DNA of 64,000 nucleotides. Origin: Sordariomycetes sp. S80-01Y (Eukaryota; Ascomycota; Sordariomycetes). Position numbers and translations under genes: made by a program. Within the stretch, counting starts at the first letter, position 1. Each line of letters opens with the position of its first letter. The notes under the pieces were generated by a model. That model had not been told where the DNA came from and ran no database searches. It saw only the letters and a list, made by a program, of their open reading frames with translations. The stretch covers positions 1 to 64,000 of the forward strand of contig JAXQJY010000024.1 in the NCBI GenBank assembly GCA_037042185.1, in the 5' to 3' direction. Below are positions 24,266-36,661 of this stretch, one piece after another.

Positions 24266-24608
24266 GGCTCATCAGTCCAATGAGAACAACACGAAGAAGG
24301 CCCATACGGCCAGGAAAGCAAGCCGGAAAAGCGAGCTGAAGCTTTTGCAGAGGGACACCATATCTCTGAGCGGTGGGGGTTGGCTTCGTGACGGGAACTG
24401 CGAGCTATCTCGGACGCAGATGCTGTTCGACGACTCGTTTGTAACTATATTAGGTACCGAGACTGTGACACGAGAGCCTGATCAGGCTCTGTTCTGTAGA
24501 TCATGCATGGCGTTGGAAAAATATAACTGTCAAATATTTGATAAGGCTCTGGTGCATCAGACTGCTTGCCCTGTAGGCCTTAGGTTTTGCGCAAGGACCT
24601 CCACGTAC
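24266..24608. other. Convergent 3' flanks
   Basis: About 340 bases between the ends of the S17 and AAA ATPase genes; nothing else recognised. Confidence 0.45.
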
Positions 24609-27239
24609 TTAGCCTCCCCTTTCGCCAAATTCTCTGGCCCAATCCTCGTACTCCTTTAAGCCTTGCTTACTCACGCTGGGCCGAATCGCCCCCAGACTTG
24701 TCTGAAAGTCTAGCAGTGCGATGGGACGGATGTCCTCCATGGTCATGTGCAGCAGAGCATCGCCGAGAGAACGAAGCGGGCCCATTGCGGCGTCTTTGGC
24801 AAGGGCTGTGATATCGGAACCCGAGAAACCTAGATAAAAAATCAGTAACATGTACATTGATTAAACCATGAGGAAAGTGAAAATGCATAACTCACCATCT
24901 GTCAGCTCGACGAGCTTGTGGATATCCTCGTCTGTCATGCTATGCTTTTGCTGGCCAAGCAGAGTACGCAGCTGAGTTTCTCGCGTTTCGAGTTCAGGAA
25001 GAGGAATGTACTGTCTTCGAACAAACCGTCTTCGCGCTGCTTCATCGATAGCCCAAGGCAAGTTGGTCGCTGCAAGGACCAGGACACGGTTGGCATCACC
25101 CCTTTCTCTATCTCTCTCAGTTGTCTCTCGGCCAGCGGCGGCTCTCTGCAGATCGCTCCACTGGATTAAGAACTCTGTTTTGATTCTCCGCGTCGCCTCG
25201 TGCTCTCCCGATCCCGACCTCTGTGAGAGAAGCGAGTCGATTTCGTCGACGAATATGATGCTGGGAGCAAGAACCTTGGCCAAGCCGAACAAGGCCCTGA
25301 CGAGTTTCTCGGACTCGCCCAGGAATTTGCTGGTAAGGCTGCTGGCGGAAATAGAAAAGAATGTTGACCTTGATTCCGTAGCCACGGCACGGGCCAACAT
25401 AGTCTTTCCCGTTCCCGGAGGACCAAATAGCAGCATCCCTCTCGCGGGCTCTCGCAACCCCATGAAAAGATCGGGCCGTAGGAAAGGATAGACTACTGCT
25501 TCACGCAATGCGTTCTTGGCAATGTCTAGCCCTGCAATATCAGTCCAGCGAACCTCATCGCCTTTGACCACAATGTCATTCAAAATCTGTTTTGCAGCAG
25601 ACTCTTCTACACCTGGAGGCAAATTCTTCAGTAGAGCTTCTTTCTTTTTCTTCCAAGCAATATCTTCAGCTGAGCGTGGATCTTCGGCCTCGGTGGTCCC
25701 CTCATCGGAGACATCAGAGCTTGAGGCCGTGAACTCCTCAACTTTCCTTGGTGACCTTCGTGGCTTTGAAGAAGTCTTCCTGACATCTTCATCAGAACTG
25801 CTGGGAATAACGACCTTTGATTTGGGAGACTCTCGAGGTCTCGAGAGACCCGCACGTTCTGTTGGTGCACTCCGCATAGGCTGGGGACTTTGGACGCCCC
25901 CCACGGCCAATTCTTTCCTTTTGAATGGCTTTGCCGGTGGTGGCTTCTTCCCTGACCCATCTACTGCACCACTCCCAGAACTGTCCTGACCGGGCCGTGA
26001 GTCAACAGGGGTTTGGCGGGTCGGCGCCGCTGCTGGAGAAGGGCTCGGTCGAGGGGCTGGTGTCCTTTCCATGCGGCTTGAGTTGGCAGTCTCGACAAAT
26101 GGCAGACTAGGCTGTGGTGGATCTTGCGAGGATGTCAAGGCGCTAGAAGCAGCGCTCACAGATAGCTGCGATGGCCGCAGATGTTCGTCAGAATGTCGCA
26201 TCAACTGGGCAGCGTCTCCATTGGTGTTCGCATCCCTTTCGTTTGGAGGCACAAGTCTGCGCGAGTGGCTGTCCCACTGCAGCGAGGCTGGGGATGGTCT
26301 GCGAGCTTGTTCAGATGAATGCCGTTGACCAAGAGCTTGTGGCACCGGCCGTCTCTCTAGTCCATTAGCAGATCGACCAGCCTTTTCCCGACCCAGTGCA
26401 CTCCACGCAAGTGTAGCTGCTTTACTCGGCCCCTCTCCAGCTGGCTTTGAGGATTTGCGGCTGCTCTTGGAAGGCCTGTCCCCCTTTCCTGATCTCAATG
26501 TCGTACGCATCGTATATTTCTCAGGGCTCCGCGAGCGTCTCTCATTCTCATCTCCGTTTGGAGGCCTGGCAGGGGATCGCGAAGGGGTCGAGGCTGCTGG
26601 GATGCCGATACTGGGTCTCCCAGAGCGGTTACCAGGACCGGTGCTGCTGGCTTCGGCCGAGGTACGTGTGGGTAGGGAAGGTCGTTGAGGTAATGAGGGT
26701 CGCGATAACTCTGAGTACGTAACGGCAGGTATAGTGCCAGAGCCAATAGATCCCTTTGAACGGCTATTCGGGTCGAAGTAGTCTGGGGTCTTGGACAGCT
26801 TATTGCTCAGAGTCGGTGTCTGATGGGGACTGTCCTCTCTCGAGACACGCAACGCCTCAAGTAGATCTATGCGCTCTTTGCATTGTAGTTCGAGCTGCTT
26901 AAGGGCTTGTATCAGGGCCTTCTCGGTATCGGTCTTTGCGACGTAGGTCGGGGGGACCTTGTTGGCGTTATGTTCGTAGATCTGGTCTAAGGCACCTCGC
27001 CAGTGTCGCATGGCTTCCAACTCATTACCCTATCACCGTCGAATATCCGCGTTAGCCTTGCTGTTCCGGATGAACGTGATGATGCTTCCACTTCAGGTTG
27101 GATTAGGTTGGGGGAGATACGGGGTTCGTGCAGCCACACGTACTTGGCTTTCATGATATACTGCTGTCGAACAGCTGAGATAGCTGTCATCGTAGGTCTT
27201 CTGCAGGACTGACAAGGCTTTGCTGCGCGACAATGCCAT
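24609..27239 (-). CDS. AAA ATPase of the spastin/fidgetin-like (Sap1/Yta6) group
   Basis: Meiotic-clade AAA ATPase. Relatives sever microtubules or remodel complexes; yeast Sap1/Yta6 are the closest named types. Exons are 27239-27144, 27029-24896 and 24829-24609, giving 816 residues. Residues 1-60 form an MIT-like helical region ([15 protein letters not shown] ... [19 protein letters not shown]), completed by splicing to a short first exon. A long Ser/Pro/Arg-rich linker of about 380 residues follows. The AAA module has Walker A GPPGTGKT at 568-575, Walker [10 protein letters not shown] (Asp627-Glu628) and an arginine-rich [13 protein letters not shown]. The C-terminal helix region ([20 protein letters not shown]) is as in Sap1 and spastin. 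Intron 2 splits codon Gly of [16 protein letters not shown]. Substrate is unknown. Confidence 0.88.
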
Positions 27240-28068
27240 TATGGAAGGCTCATAGCAGACTCGGCAGTCGTCGTGAGTCGAAAGCAGCCATCGATGCAAG
27301 AAATAGAGTGAAGCGCAGCAGGTCGAGGTGTCGATCAGAGAGAACCGGTATGTTTCCGTGCACAAGGGAAGTAACGTAATGCGAAGAAATCTTTGGAGGT
27401 CTCGAGCGTACACGAAGGTTGGTGTTACGAGGTCGACCACGCAGTGAGGTTGAAGGAGACGGTCGACAGAATACGCAGGTTAGTGGCGGGCAACCTTGGG
27501 CACGGCCACTCTGGTTCCCGCTAGAGACGCAATCGTTGAGGAATGAATCGCTCGTACCGAAAGCGGGTCTTAGCTTAGTCGACTAAAACGGTTGAATGCG
27601 CCTTGTCTGTGGCATTTGAATATTTACACAACTACTCTAACTGGTATTAGAAAGTAAGGGATCTCTTTCGCCGTAGGCTCTCTCTTGTGGTGCACCCCGC
27701 GGGCTGAGGAGACGCTGAGCATGCATTGCCTTGCCTCTCTTGCGGTAGCTCTCGTCGTCGAGGCTAATGCTTAGCCAATGACGTAAGTACCATCTGCGCC
27801 TGCCAGCAGGGTGGAGTGTCACCGCGGTACGGAGTACATCGGTGCCATGCCGCCGCTAGTGGGGCTAAAAGAAACGCCATTGCAATTGCGACGAAGGTTG
27901 GTCCTTTCGTCCTATGTTGTTGCATTTGAGACCGCTTCTTCGTATATCGGAAAGCTAAATGGATCTGGGGAGTTGAAGCGCCCACAATACAGAACGTTTG
28001 AAAATGAGGCCGCGTTGTTCTCTGAGCTTGCAGCTAAGCGATGTTCCCCCACTCCACCTGTGTCCCTC
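27240..28068. promoter_or_regulatory. Upstream region of the AAA ATPase gene
   Basis: About 830 bases between two minus-strand genes. It holds the AAA ATPase promoter and the COG6 3' flank. No gene recognised. Confidence 0.4.
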
Positions 28069-30186
28069 TCAAGACAAGAGCACTCGAATCTCAGCAGTAG
28101 TCCGGGGGAACGCCGTACGCAACTCGCCTGGTTCGTCCCCCTTGCCACCAAAGCCCGCGTCTGCCTCTTGAACAGCATTCTCTAGCAATTCGAAATCGAT
28201 GCAAAATTGTTCGGCGGCATCTTCGGTGATCTGACGAGCCAAAGTTGAATCCTGAAGATGCTTTAATCGATCAATGGCATCCATCCACGCAGACGGGAGG
28301 AAGTCATCGAGTTTGTGGCTGGCCTCTGCCAGCTTTGATGGCTGTCGGATTTCCTCGGCCTTGACCCCCTTTTCCCTTACTGCCTGAAGCAAAGTATCTA
28401 GCCCAGAGCTCTCGCGAAAGTACTGAACCTGACTTGAGGTAAGACCTGCTGACTCTTCACTGATCCTACCTTGTACTTCGCCAAGTCTCTTCTTGGTGAA
28501 GTCATAGCCCTGCAGAGACGAAACTGCTGCAAGTCTGCAATTGATGAGGAAGATGGCACTCTGAGGAACGGGTATTGACTTGGCCATGTTCTCACAGCCT
28601 GAGAGAAAGGGGTCGAAGGTCTCAGCCAAGATGGTCTCAAAGCCGCTTTCCCGGGTCTCAGGGTCAGCTAGAGATGAGTCATATGTTTGTATGAAAGCAT
28701 CCAGTTGTTTGAGGCACTCCTGGAGAAACATAGGAGACCCGAGGTTCGAAGGTGTCTGCTGGAACTCGCCCTGGATGGTCGCGATGTGTTCCCGAACAAG
28801 CGCACGAAATTGACGCATAGCTTCAGCTCGCAGACCCTTCATAGAGTCGAGCAAGCTCGAATGCGACCCGAGGAGTTTCTCAAATGTTACCAAGTAGAAG
28901 TCTATCAAGTTGGCCAACTTGTACGCTGGAACGATCTCCTCGTTGGATTGGATGACCTGCTCGATTCTTTTCCGTAGGACTCGCGCGGCCCCAGATATAT
29001 TCCTATCCACGAGATCAACCAGAGCTTTGAGCGCGTTGAAGTCGCTGGACTCGTCGTCCTCGTCTGCCACTAGACGCCATATTTCGGCATCTCGTCCGGA
29101 CTTCAGCCCCCTGGCCAGCTCCTCACCCTCCGCAACGAAAAGAACTTCCAAGGCTTCGCGCTCGCTCACTGTTGCCGAGTGAATCCACGCCAGCATGTCT
29201 CCTATATAGCGTAGAGGGTCGTGTGCTGTCAAGTCTATTGGCTTTGCCGATTGATCTTCTGACCCGGACCCAGTAAGGGCTGCTTGGAAGGAGTCTGACA
29301 CTATCCTTTCTCGAGCTTCAGCAAAAAAGTCGAGACAGTTCTGAAATAGCGATGGTCTCTCAGCCAAAACTCGAAGTGCGCGCCGGATTGAGGAGTTCAT
29401 TTGGGGGTTTTCCAGGTTGAGGTGCCTGAACTCTCGCTGCACCCATTTGTAGAGTTTCTGGAAACCAAGATTGATGTTCTTCGACGTGTTTTCCATAAGC
29501 TCCAGGCCGAGGGTCTGCCTTTCGAATCCAAGGAGGACCTCACAGTCCTTACTGATCTTCTTCGACTTGGCCAACGCATCAAAGAAGCGATCATCCACCG
29601 GCTCGGCTGTAACTGTCAGAGCGGCAAGCTCATCACTTGACATGGTGAAATGATCGTTGAAAGTCTCCAGAAGTTCCTGCCTTTTCTGCACTTCCTGCCT
29701 CTTCTCAAGAAGGGAGCTAGCTTCCTCCAATGCGGGCTCTGTCTCTGCATGAGCCGCAATAATTTGTTTCTTGACCTGCTCATAGCCCGTATTGAGTTTG
29801 TCCAAAGTGTTTCTGATGCGCTGTAATTGCTGATCACTTTATTACCAGGGTGTCCTTTAGGAGAGATGGAATGTGAGACGTACCTCAGCAACCTTGCCAA
29901 ACTCGCCAATGATCTCGCCGTTACCATCTATCACTTCCTTCTGAAGGCTCGTGCGGATTTGGCGCCTTGTTTCAGCATCGTTGGCAATCCCTCTTCCATC
30001 GAACAAAGCGAGGGCATCTCGAAACTCTGCGTCCGAATATGAGGCTGATAGCACCGACGTGACCCTGGACGACAAGGGGGAAGGCCCCTTGGTCCCAGCA
30101 GCCGAACTAGGCGGCGAAATCAAACCATTGTCGAGGGATTCGCCAGCAGGCAAGCTGCGCAGTGACAAGGACGATTCAAACGACAT
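28069..30186 (-). CDS. COG6: Conserved oligomeric Golgi complex subunit 6
   Basis: Subunit of the COG tether, which captures retrograde vesicles at the Golgi; lobe B member. Exons are 30186-29884 and 29829-28069, giving 687 residues. I start at the ATG giving [12 protein letters not shown], because the reading frame further upstream offers only a TTG. Family blocks are the N-terminal [19 protein letters not shown], the coiled coil across the splice junction [20 protein letters not shown], then [40 protein letters not shown] and [20 protein letters not shown], all characteristic of COG6. Length is close to other fungal COG6 proteins. Divergent from ATG9, 720 bases apart; COG is known to support Atg9 trafficking. 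Confidence 0.95.
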
Positions 30187-30906
30187 CGGCAAAACTCACG
30201 TGCCAAGTCTGGATCAGTTGCACCTTGGAGTCAGTCTTTGGGGTTGCGAGAAGAGCCTGCCACATCAAGACGAGCTCGGCTACATGGGGGTTGGCTCAAT
30301 TCAAAATTCCTTTAGAGCTCTCTGCAGACTTTCTGGCGGAAGACGTGGGCGATGTTGGCGAGAAATGATCGAGCGCTCTAGTTGTTGAGTTGGAGTCCAG
30401 TTAGGCAGGCGGTGGTAGCTCGGCGATGGTCGGCGTGGATAAAGCCGGCAAAACCCGGACTCACCGCCTTAGGTTGCCGTCATCGTCACAAGCACCACCC
30501 TTCGTACCATTGCACGACTCCAACCTGTCTCTGATCATCCGCTACAGATAGGGCATATTGCAGCCACATGAACTGAGCAAACGAAAATCAAACCTCCGAA
30601 CCGTTACGAACGAACGCTCTCAAAACACCCGGTGGATGTATAGTGGTTGATCGTGCGAGTTACTCAGGTCCATGTGACGGAGCACACGCGCGCAGCGACT
30701 CACGGGTCACCCCACCAGGTCACATACTGACAATAACCTGTCGATATCACTGGAGAGACTGCTGAACGGACTCCTATCTTGTTGAGAATACCTTGACTAG
30801 CGCAGAGCTAGCGACCGTGGCTACCGATTCGCCAACCTCGACAAGCTGTTTCTTGTCCTCCGCAAACAACATGTACCGATAGCTTGCTTCGTCAAACCCA
30901 TCCACG
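30187..30906. promoter_or_regulatory. Divergent promoter region of COG6 and ATG9
   Basis: The 720 bases between the two start codons hold no recognised gene. Both promoters must be here; a pyrimidine-rich stretch precedes ATG9. Confidence 0.5.
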
Positions 30907-33738
30907 ATGTCTTCAAGTATCTTCGGTCGACTGGCTACTCCCTCAAGGGGTACGCGTTCATTCTACGAGCAACTTCGATCCCGAGACGAAGACGAAGACG
31001 ACGAAGACGATATCGAGCAGCAAGCTGGACTGAACATCGACGACGACAATCTGAGGCAACATTTTGATGAGCTAGATGCCGATAACCTCGATAACAGCCG
31101 CTTGACAGTCGCTAGCGCTGTACCAGGCGTTGGTCGCCGAGATGAAATCACTCGCCCCGGTAGTCCAGCTTCACGATGGAAGAATCACGATGAGGAAATG
31201 GACAACGATGTCCCGGCCTCGTTGCTGGTTGAGCACAATGAGCACCAACCAAGAATATCTCCCAAAACCCCTCAAAAGGCACGCAGAACACCCCGAATAA
31301 GTAACAGACCTGCACCGGCAAGTGCTGCGATACACCGTCGGTCCCAGTGGGAGGCGACGACAGCCCAGCAGCCGCTGCACGGAGGAAGCCACGGTCATAC
31401 ACAGGCTACGCAACCAAGATCTTTGTTATCTGGAAGGGCTCCCGCTGGTGCTAAAGAGAAGGCCTTATGGAGATGGGTCAACACGACCAATATCGATAGC
31501 TTCATGCGGGATGTGTATGACTATTTCGAAGGAGGCGGATTGTGGTGTATCCTTACTTCCAATGCGCTTTGGCTACTGTATGTTGTATGGACATGCTCCT
31601 TTTGACCATGGAACTGACTATTCTAGTGAAACCCTTTTCGTGGCAGTCTTGTTGACTTTCCTCACGCAATGTGTGGACTATGGAAAACTTCCCCATAGCA
31701 AGTCACTGGACCAAGTAGTCGTCAAGCATTGCACTAGGAAAATGTCCGGGCTATGGAGTGTTGCCATCTGGATGTACTCCTTCTTCTTCATTTGGAAGTC
31801 GGTTCAGTACTTCCTTGAGATACGGCGCCTAAGCCACGTGCGAGAGTTCTTTATCCACTTGCTGGACATACCCGAACAGGACATGCAAACAGTATCATGG
31901 CAGGATATTGTGGCTCGCGTCATGGCTCTGCGCGACCAGAATCCAAAAACAGCAACAAATATTCCACGAAATCTGCGACGATTCATTGGAAGTCAGTCCA
32001 AGGAGCGACTAGACGCTCACGACATTGCGAACAGGCTGATGCGCAAGGATAATTATCTCATTGCAATGATCAACAAGGATTTACTCGACTTGTCCCTGCC
32101 GGCACCATTCATGCGGGGACGCAGTTTGCTGTCCAAGACGATGGAGTGGAACTTGCAATTCTGCATCCTGGACATGGCCTTCAACGAACTTGGCCAAGTC
32201 CAGCAGGACTTTCTGCGCGCTGATCGTCGCGGAGTATTGAGCCAGAAACTGCGGCAACGCTTCTTTTTCGCGGGGTGTCTGAATCTCATATTTGCTCCAG
32301 TAGTGCTGGCCTATGTTGTCATCGTCTACTTCTTCACGTATTATAACGTTGGTGCCCTCTTCCCCCCTTCCCCCTTTTCACGCAATGCTGCTGACACTGC
32401 TATTCTCAGGAGTATCAGAAGGACCCCAAACTCGCGACAGCGCGCAAGTACACACGACTTGCAGAATGGAAATTCCGGGAATTCAACGAGCTTCCTCATA
32501 TCTTCTATGAACGCCTTAATATGTCTGTACCTTTTGCGACGCGATATGTCGATCAATTCCCTAAGCGCATGACTGAGGATATTGCACGCAGTATTGCCTT
32601 TGTGTCTGGAGCTTTGGCGGCGGTACTCGCTGTTCTGACTGTATTTGACTCCGAGCTCTTCCTCGGATTCGAAATTACCAAGGACAGGACGGTGCTATTC
32701 TACTTGGGCGTTCTCACTGCCATATGGGCCGTGACACGGGGCATGATATCGGAAGAAACGCAGGTGTTCAACCCCGAGTACGCAATGCGGAGCGTGGCGG
32801 AATACACCCATTACATGCCCGACCACTGGCAAGGCAGACTGCACAGTTTCGAAGTCAAGCAAGAGTTCGCCGAGCTGTACAAGATGAAACTCGTCATCTT
32901 CCTCGAAGAGATTATGGGCATCATCACCACGTCACTGCTCCTTTTGTGGACGCTCCCGAATTGCAGCGACCAGATTGTGGATTTCTTCCGAGAGTTCACC
33001 ATCCATGTCGACGGGCTGGGTTACGTGTGCTCGTTTGCCGTCTTCGACTTCAAGACAGGTATGGGCGACGATGCACGAGCCGCCACTACGCAAGACGTGC
33101 GTGAAGATTACTATGCGACGAAACATGGCAAAATGGCGGCTTCCTACTTTGGCTTCATTGACAACTATGTCACGAACCCAAAGACGGGCATACCAGGCCA
33201 TGTCCCGTTGGGCTCTCGTCACCAATTCCACCCACCTCCCGTCTTCCCCGCGATGAACTCGCCGACATTTGCTGCGGATATGCAGAGCTCCTATGTCACC
33301 CGTCCCGAAACTGGTAGGTCCAGGACCCGGACCGGTGCACAAGGACCTTCGAGAATAATTCCAACAGCCCCTTCGCCTATGGCGTCTGTGCTGCTGGATC
33401 CGCATCACCAGCCGTCGGCGCTCGGAGGAGGTGTCCGGAGCATCCATCGATCACGGCACCCGAGGGGGGGCTTCCGCGGTGACAGCCATATCATAGAAGA
33501 ACGTGCGGAGGGCACAAGCCAGAACAGGCGATCTGCTACCGAGGACGACGTGTATGAAGGAGAGGGCATCCTAGGCGAGTCAGCATGGCAGACGGCGCCG
33601 GGCCAGGGCTTGAGTCGCGATAACAGCGCAGCAAACACCGAAGAGGCTGAAGCCGGAGTACTAGGGATGATATACCAGCTCAGACAGACGCAGCGCAATC
33701 GAAGAGGAGCAGGAGGGACAGCTGGCGGGGTACTTTGA
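30907..33738 (+). CDS. ATG9: Autophagy lipid scramblase Atg9
   Basis: Multispanning membrane protein carried on Golgi-derived vesicles; it seeds and feeds the growing phagophore and scrambles lipids. Exons are 30907-31577, 31627-32347 and 32410-33738, giving 906 residues. The N-terminal cytosolic region (about 1-180) is acidic, with a run of Asp/Glu at 22-35. The conserved core begins at KALWRWVNTTNIDSFMRDVY and continues through LSHVREFFIHLLDIPEQDMQ, WQDIVARVM, LPAPFMRGRSLLSKTMEWNL and EWKFREFNELPHIFYERLN. It ends with the conserved SFAVFDF and the YYATKHGKMAASYFGF segment. The C-terminal tail of about 200 residues is low-complexity. Hydrophobic spans are visible, for example VVLAYVVIVYFFTYYN and ITTSLLLLWTLP. 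Both introns rebuild conserved sequence. Confidence 0.96.
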
Positions 33739-34828
33739 GCCTCATGATATGTAGTCCTGCTTAGTAGCGGTTAGCTGGATCTTTTTAGAAGCTGCGTGGC
33801 TTCCCTCCAAAGCCATGCAAGCGACGCAAGAGCATCGGTATTCATAATGACGTGGTCTGAGGGGCGACGAGGACAGAAGGAACTATCTCCGAGTTGTTAG
33901 TCTCGAGGGCTAAAAGAGACCGAAGACGTGTCCTGGATCTCCGAGATGGTTGTCTGGTACGTGCGCGGTCGTCGCTCGATGACCAATACCGTTTACGGAG
34001 GGAGCTGTTGTGAATTTTTGGATTGACAGCATCATCGATAGCAGAGATTGATTAAGGTGCCCCCCACCACTGTTCCTCGGGATGCAAACAGGCCACGCAT
34101 CCATTCTGCACATGCCTATGCTTCCAGTAGTCCCTAAAGGCACTTGGTACATGATGGGGTGCCTTAGGTACGCCTGCGATGTGGGCATTGTCAAAAGAAG
34201 CATGGCGAGATGCGAGTACAAACCAAGACCAAGCTCTGTACCTTATTTCATGATGCAGACAACTCCGAGGCCGGAGCTGCGGATGTGTGAATTCGCCGAC
34301 GCAGTCCGAGCGGCCGGTTATGCTGTAGTTCCGTTGCCAGTGGGATTGCCAGCGGGACCTGGCAAGCCTGGGTCCTGGGACGGAGTGCCACTGGTCACTG
34401 GCCCTGTGGTTAGTGGCAGGATCCGTCTGTACGTACCTTAGGTACTTGTCGTCCACCGCAGAGAGGGAATTTCCGAGGTACCCCGGCCACTGGCACGACT
34501 TTATCAGATCCATTTTCCAAATCCATCGCCCTGTGTTGTCTGACCAGCTCCCTCTCACAACCGGCCTCACTCAGCCTCTCTCAGGCTTGTATTCGTACAG
34601 CGTCCTCAGGGCTTGTCTGGAGAAGCTACAGAAGGTTCAGGCAGCGCAGCGCTACTCGTCATCACCCTGCATCCTCCCTGTCCGTCGACCGACCGACTGT
34701 CCGAATTTTGCGACGACCTCTCCATTGACCAACTCGGCCGGATCGCCTTCTGACGGGTTACTCAGTCAGTCAATCTGGCTGCCCTCGATCCCAAGGCCTT
34801 CGGCGGAGCTTCTCCTGCTGTGGCCGCA
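33739..34828. promoter_or_regulatory. Upstream region of the mitoferrin-like gene
   Basis: About 1.1 kb between two plus-strand genes with no recognised coding region. CCTTAGGTAC-type words recur at about 34163 and 34436. The overlapping minus-strand frame of 172 codons is not family-like and is not called. Confidence 0.4.
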
Positions 34829-36110
34829 ATGGCCCAGCCAACGGCCGAGCCAGTCGAGGACTATGAGTGCGTACCATTACTCCAGACTGTCAACGCGCAC
34901 CTGCGTCGCGAGTCTACAGGACAGCCCCTTTGGGCCCAAGAAGCACGGCCCCGTACAGAGAAATGGAGCTAATAGTATATCTTCAGCTACGAATCCCTCC
35001 CTCCCAATTTCTCCCTGCTCCAGAACATGGCAGCAGGTGCCTTTGCTGGTATCGCAGTATGTCCTCTCGTCTCTAAAACCGCCCCCCGTGTAGCCTCGGT
35101 TCTGACTTTTCCCCTTAGGAACATACAGCAATGTACCCTGTGGATGCGATCAAGGTAAACTCCGAAACCAACGAATCTACAAGACCATCCACGAACCGAG
35201 CGCTGACGGAGGACTACAGACCCGAATGCAGATTCTCAACCCCAGCGCAACACCCGCCGCCACCGGTGTCCTGCGAAGCACATACCAAATAGCTGCCCAT
35301 GAGGGAATCTTCAGCTTGTGGCGTGGCATGTCCAGCGTCGTGGTTGGCGCTGGACCTGCGCACGCTGTGTACTTTGCAACGTACGAGGCTGTCAAGCATG
35401 CGATGGGCGGGAACCAGGCCGGCGTCCACCATCCGCTAGCTGCCGCCTCCAGTGGTGCTGCGGCAACGATTGCGAGTGACGCCTTCATGAATCCCTTTGA
35501 TGGTAAGTAGCCCTAGGCCAGTCGTGGGCTGTTGTCTAAATCTAGCAGTCATCAAGCAGCGCATGCAAATTCAGAACTCGAGCAAGATGTACCGATCGAT
35601 GGTTGACTGCGCACGATACGTATACAAAAATGAAGGCCTCGGTGCCTTCTATGTCTCGTACCCGACGACGCTCTCCATGACCGTTCCGTTCACCGCGCTC
35701 CAATTCCTTGCCTACGAATCCATATCCACTGCCATGAACCCCAACAAGCAGTACGACCCTCTCACGCACTGCGCGGCTGGGGCTGTGGCTGGTGGGTTTG
35801 CTGCTGGTTTGACCACCCCTATGGACGTCATCAAGACCATGTTGCAGACGAGGGGTACGAGCTTGGATCCCCAAGTAAGGGCCGTCAATGGCTTCAGTGA
35901 GGGTTGCCGATTACTATATCAGAGAGAGGGCGTCCGTGGTTTCTTCAAAGGTGTGAGGCCTAGAGTTATTACGACTATGCCCAGCACGGCCATTTGCTGG
36001 TCTGCGTACGAATTCTGCAAGTAAGTGGCGTCATCGTATCCGCGGCAATAGCGTGCAGCTAACAGGAGCACAGGGCCTACTTCATCAAGCTCAACGATAG
36101 TGCGCTATGA
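34829..36110 (+). CDS. Mitochondrial carrier, mitoferrin/Mrs3-Mrs4 type
   Basis: Inner-membrane carrier expected to import iron for haem and Fe-S cluster synthesis. Six exons: 34829-34866, 34987-35056, 35120-35155, 35220-35502, 35549-36020 and 36074-36110, giving 311 residues. Three tandem carrier repeats are visible, with signatures PVDAIKTRMQ, PFDVIKQRMQ and PMDVIKTMLQ. The start MAQPTAEPVEDY joins DYESLPPNFSLLQNMAAGAF and GIAEHTAMYPVD, the typical mitoferrin N-terminus. RGMSSVVVGAGPAHAVYFAT matches the substrate-site region, including the GAGPAHA stretch typical of Mrs3/Mrs4. Four exons are under 75 nt. The acceptor of intron 4 is a tandem TAGCAG; I used the second AG because it preserves the carrier signature. 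Confidence 0.93.
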
Positions 36111-36661
36111 GAAGCTGCCGAATCTGCCGAATCCGCCCGGATCTCTGGGAATGAGGCCCGAACCACGCCCCGAGCGATGGTGATATCCTTCCCCGACATC
36201 CTAGAGCAACCGAAGCAGTGGTCAGAACGGCGATGGCACCAGAGAAGGGAGGGAATCGACGGCGGGCGTGTCAAAGTCAATTGGACGGCACACTTCTGGA
36301 TATCACTGTACATACAACGATCCGACTTTCTCGGCTGGGGTCCTTTTAGACTGGAGCATGCACTAAGGCGGAAAACGGGGGCGGAGGTGTAACGATACGT
36401 TTGATAATACGACCGTTAAAGACATCGGCGGTTAGACTTCACCACTTTTCTCCAATGATTTGCCTTCTGCATACTGACATGCGACCACATCGAGATTAAC
36501 TTTGATTCGAGCCCTTTCTAGTTAGACAGCATGTTGCGGACACTTGAACGACGACAAATGTTGAAGTGATGAAGCAATTCCGGTTATCTGTGTCTCCCAT
36601 AACGCCCGGCTTACGCATCTAGATAATATATAACGCTCGTCTTAGTACAGGAGAAACACGC
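36111..36661. other. Convergent 3' flanks
   Basis: About 550 bases between the mitoferrin-like and P58IPK-like gene ends; no gene recognised. Confidence 0.4.

Noticed and set aside
30187-30192. COG6 start two codons upstream of 30186
   Set aside because: The codon there is TTG, not ATG; the ATG at 30186 is used.
34052-34570. A 172-codon minus-strand frame before the mitoferrin-like gene
   Set aside because: No recognisable domain, and it overlaps other frames; probably chance.
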